From positions 1 through 39,974 of the forward strand of contig CAICTM010001008.1 in the NCBI GenBank assembly GCA_903772945.1: a stretch of DNA of 39,974 bases, in the 5' to 3' direction. The stretch's first letter is position 1; each line of letters begins with the position of its first letter. Positions 39,480 to 39,974 of the stretch are shown piece by piece. The stretch is from Seminavis robusta. Its lineage: Eukaryota; Bacillariophyta; Bacillariophyceae; Naviculales; Naviculaceae. Under the pieces are notes generated by a model. It searched no databases. It was given only the letters and a program-made list of their open reading frames with translations, and was not told the DNA's origin. A program made the position numbers and the translations under genes.

Positions 39480-39974
39480 ATACATTACTGGACCTTGTCT
39501 TCGTTTCTCCGTTGGCAAACATTACGTTCCATTGAGACGACGCTCCTTTTAGTTCCCCCTCAGTTGCACTCAGAAATCGATTGGCTCGCGTTTATGTGTA
39601 AATTAGTGTACCGGCACTTCAGTTGCAGATATCAACGGTCATGTGTATCGTTAAGTAACAGTTCCCTTTCGAAAGATTTAGATGATTCGTGGATAAAAGA
39701 ACCGTTGAAGTTACTAAGGTTAATAAGGATAAACTGATTGCTGATACATGCCCGAAACTACGTAAGTCAAGTCATCATTGAAGGTGCAGCACCGACTTCT
39801 CTCCCTCATTGAATTCGTATGGTAAACAGGAGGTAAAATCCAGCTTGGCCGACAACAATGCATGGTGAGTGTTTATCCAATCGCCGATCGATCGAATCGA
39901 TTCGAGGTAACCTATTATCAAGAGGTTAATTGAAGGTCAAGCGACTGACTTCTCTCCTCATTGGATTCTATGGT
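39480..39974. repeat. window end, direct repeat, no gene
   Basis: Two related segments of about 45 bp, TTGAAGGT...GACTTCTCTC near 39777-39822 and 39932-39974, about 155 bp apart and ending at CATTG(A/G)ATTC(G)TATGGT. The second ends exactly at the window edge, so the repeat may continue beyond. No gene recognised. Confidence 0.7.

Larger units (their letters stand above)
37500..39480. repeat. complex satellite-like tandem array (320-480 bp units)
   Basis: Three related units begin at about 37591, 37912 and 38391 (spacing about 321 and 479 bp), and a diverged fourth runs from about 39040. Each contains, in order, a TTTCCTA microsatellite, the phrase CGGTGAAGCCAAAGTATA, then AACATTGATGGTTCAATACA, then CACAATAAGCCAGCAGGAG, then one or two copies of a hairpin, and in the longer units a tail with ATCTTCTTTCTGC and AGCTCCCGCTGAC. 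Units differ by small indels. Preceded by a shorter duplicated module with CTGCCTGAG...CCCCTTTAA (about 37516-37600). No coding capacity. It could be a satellite or part of a non-autonomous mobile element. Confidence 0.85.

Noticed and set aside
37500..39974. LTR retrotransposon
   Set aside because: No reverse transcriptase, integrase or primer-binding site is visible. A non-autonomous element is still possible but satellite DNA is simpler.
1..39974. tRNA, rRNA or other structured RNA genes
   Set aside because: I scanned for tRNA T-loop and acceptor signatures and found no convincing cloverleaf. A covariance-model search would be needed to exclude them.

Overview
The window reads as nuclear DNA of a diatom, most likely a pennate one. 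Evidence: short GT-AG introns (about 90-120 bp, one of 397 bp); a plastid pre-sequence of the diatom type (signal peptide followed by Phe) on a transporter; a mitochondrial GltD-type glutamate synthase subunit; an extracellular sensor of the diatom nucleotide-cyclase receptor type; and a protein of a family expanded in diatoms (K-R-V-x-F ... R-G-L-E). Intergenic DNA is rich in CTAG, TACCGGTA and GAGTC motifs. The genus cannot be fixed from sequence alone; Seminavis-like pennates would fit.

Layout. 1-3657: gene-poor, one diatom-family hypothetical (minus). 3658-6088: convergent pair, free-standing AlaX-type tRNA editing protein (+) and mitochondrial COQ2 (-). 6393-7102: broken ankyrin-type gene debris. 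7936-10173: GltD (+, three exons, one internal frame break). 11115-14899: divergent pair, a luminal J-domain/thioredoxin-like/VHL-beta-like/ShKT protein (-, one frame break) and a secreted phytanoyl-CoA-dioxygenase-like protein (+). 15774-29838: three paralogous alpha/beta hydrolases of the isoprenylcysteine methylesterase-like type (+,+,-), interleaved with a Ser-rich hypothetical, a cyclase-type receptor ending before any cyclase domain, and a VWA protein. A MITE-like element sits at about 21822-22068. 30225-37301: NSA2 ribosome-biogenesis factor (+), a membrane-anchored hypothetical (-), a plastid DMT/EamA transporter (+) and a divergent SLC25 carrier (+). 37500-39974: satellite-like DNA built from 320-480 bp units with a TTTCCTA microsatellite and at least seven copies of a conserved hairpin.

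Most genes are unrelated housekeeping functions. Possible functional grouping: the hydrolase paralogues (local duplication) and, more speculatively, the ER-type J/VHL/ShKT protein with the divergently transcribed secreted 2OG-dioxygenase. Two conserved genes carry single frame breaks and satellite copies differ by small indels, so residual base-level errors must be considered before calling pseudogenes. Exon boundaries were derived by hand from GT-AG sites, frame continuity and paralogue comparison.
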